A stretch of DNA of 64,000 nucleotides from Lachnoclostridium sp. An169 (GTDB taxonomy: Bacteria; Bacillota; Clostridia; Lachnospirales; Lachnospiraceae): the NCBI RefSeq assembly GCF_002160525.1, contig NZ_NFKT01000003.1:216830-280829 (forward strand). The letters are read 5' to 3'. This document shows, in pieces, positions 63,347-64,000 of the stretch. Within the stretch, counting starts at the first letter, position 1. The number at the start of each line of letters is the position of its first letter. Position numbers and translations under genes: made by a program. Under the pieces are notes generated by a model, which had not been told where the DNA came from, searched no databases, and saw only the letters and a list, made by a program, of their open reading frames with translations.

Positions 63347-63375
63347 TTGACAATTCCTTCCAGCCATGATAAGAT
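63347..63375 (+). promoter_or_regulatory. rRNA promoter P1
   Basis: TTGACA (63347-63352), 17-base spacer, TAAGAT (63370-63375). Confidence 0.8.
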
Positions 63376-63480
63376 AGCACCTGTCGCTGAGGACAGCGCT
63401 TAAAACAGCAGAGATCCGGAACGGGGACGCGGAGGCGAATCGCCCGGCGGAAGGAGCTGAAAACAACAGGAAAAAAGTTG

Positions 63481-63509
63481 TTGACAAAGCGGAGCCGATG
63501 TGATAAAGT
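63481..63509 (+). promoter_or_regulatory. rRNA promoter P2
   Basis: TTGACA (63481-63486), 17-base spacer, TAAAGT (63504-63509). Confidence 0.8.
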
Positions 63510-63576
63510 ATAAAAGCTGTCGAAAAGAGCGGTCGAAAAGCCGGAGATGAGACAGAAAAGAAAAATAAAAAAGTTC

Positions 63577-63605
63577 TTGACAAGCGAAAAGGTCTGTGAT
63601 AGAAT
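63577..63605 (+). promoter_or_regulatory. rRNA promoter P3
   Basis: TTGACA (63577-63582), 17-base spacer, TAGAAT (63600-63605). P1 and P3 share the following sequence TGTCGCTGAG. Confidence 0.85.
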
Positions 63606-63704
63606 AGCAAAGCTGTCGCTGAGAAAGAACGACAGGAACCTTGATAACTGAACAATAGACAACAACCCTTGAAAATTTCTTTGAAGAGAAAATTTCTAAG
63701 AACG

Positions 63705-63725
63705 TCATTGAACAAAGTGTTCAAT
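63705..63725 (+). promoter_or_regulatory. Leader hairpin before 16S rRNA
   Basis: Perfect 9-base arms CATTGAACA and TGTTCAATG with loop AAG, ~65 bases before 16S. Candidate processing or antitermination structure. Confidence 0.55.
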
Positions 63726-63789
63726 GCCAACCAACAACAGTAAAGGGAAAAGGATTAGCTAGTAGTTGATCTGAACCCGGAACAAACAT

Positions 63790-64000
<211 letters not shown>

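Larger units (their letters stand above)
63192..63789 (+). other. rRNA operon control and leader region
   Basis: No protein gene is supported. The stretch holds three promoters and hairpins listed separately. The segment before 63347 holds nothing I recognise. Confidence 0.6.

Overview
The window comes from a member of the Firmicutes, most likely the family Lachnospiraceae. It ends in the first ~210 bases of a 16S rRNA gene of Lachnospiraceae type. The coding regions are moderately GC-rich, the SD sequences are strong (AGGAGG), TTG and GTG starts are common, and the gene content (YesM/YesN two-component pairs, ECF transporter, small alarmone synthetase, B12-dependent ribonucleotide reductase) suits an anaerobic gut commensal. 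The 16S piece is too short for me to name a species.

Layout. 1-4.1 kb: 3' end of a PDDEXK-nuclease gene, a lone type I-C-like CRISPR repeat, a DUF1905 protein, a TetR/MATE efflux pair in which the MATE protein appears internally deleted, and a radical SAM protein. 4.2-10.8 kb: UvrA2-type ATPase (minus), a frameshifted Nudix hydrolase, a PHP phosphatase and NrdJ. 10.8-16.4 kb (minus): a five-gene dlt-like cluster (adenylating ligase, PLP decarboxylase, carrier protein, MBOAT, SGNH protein). 16.6-23.7 kb: IMPase, LysR, an ECF-type transporter (S, AA', T) with a PHP hydrolase, and a convergent RpiR regulator. 23.9-32.7 kb: a very large MacB-like ABC protein, MoxR followed by the collapsed remains of DUF58 and transglutaminase genes, an alarmone synthetase, and a MarR-MFS pair. 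32.7-39.2 kb: a promoter and terminated leader, then methyltransferase plus a Nik/Opp-type ABC transporter and a CsoR-like repressor. 39.3-40.7 kb: a flavodoxin stub and a LysR gene. 40.9-60.4 kb: a carbohydrate region with two circularly permuted GH3 enzymes and one canonical GH3, a GtrA-like protein, a YesM/YesN-type two-component system, an Lpl-type sugar ABC importer, a GH78 rhamnosidase and a LysR. 60.5-64 kb: an Old-Yellow-Enzyme-type Fe-S flavoenzyme, CrcB, and an rRNA operon with three tandem promoters.

How the genes may work together. The 47.5-59.4 kb genes look like one glycan or glycoside locus: sensing (histidine kinase/AraC-type regulator), import (lipoprotein and two permeases) and cytoplasmic cleavage (rhamnosidase, beta-glucosidase), with a possible ene-reductase next door. 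The minus-strand dlt-like cluster resembles D-alanylation machinery with an added decarboxylase. The closest known logic is decarboxylation of a carrier-bound amino acid as in butirosin biosynthesis, so an unusual amino-acyl or omega-amino-acyl group may be attached to a cell-surface polymer. Four loci (Nudix, MATE, DUF58/transglutaminase, flavodoxin) show recent gene decay.
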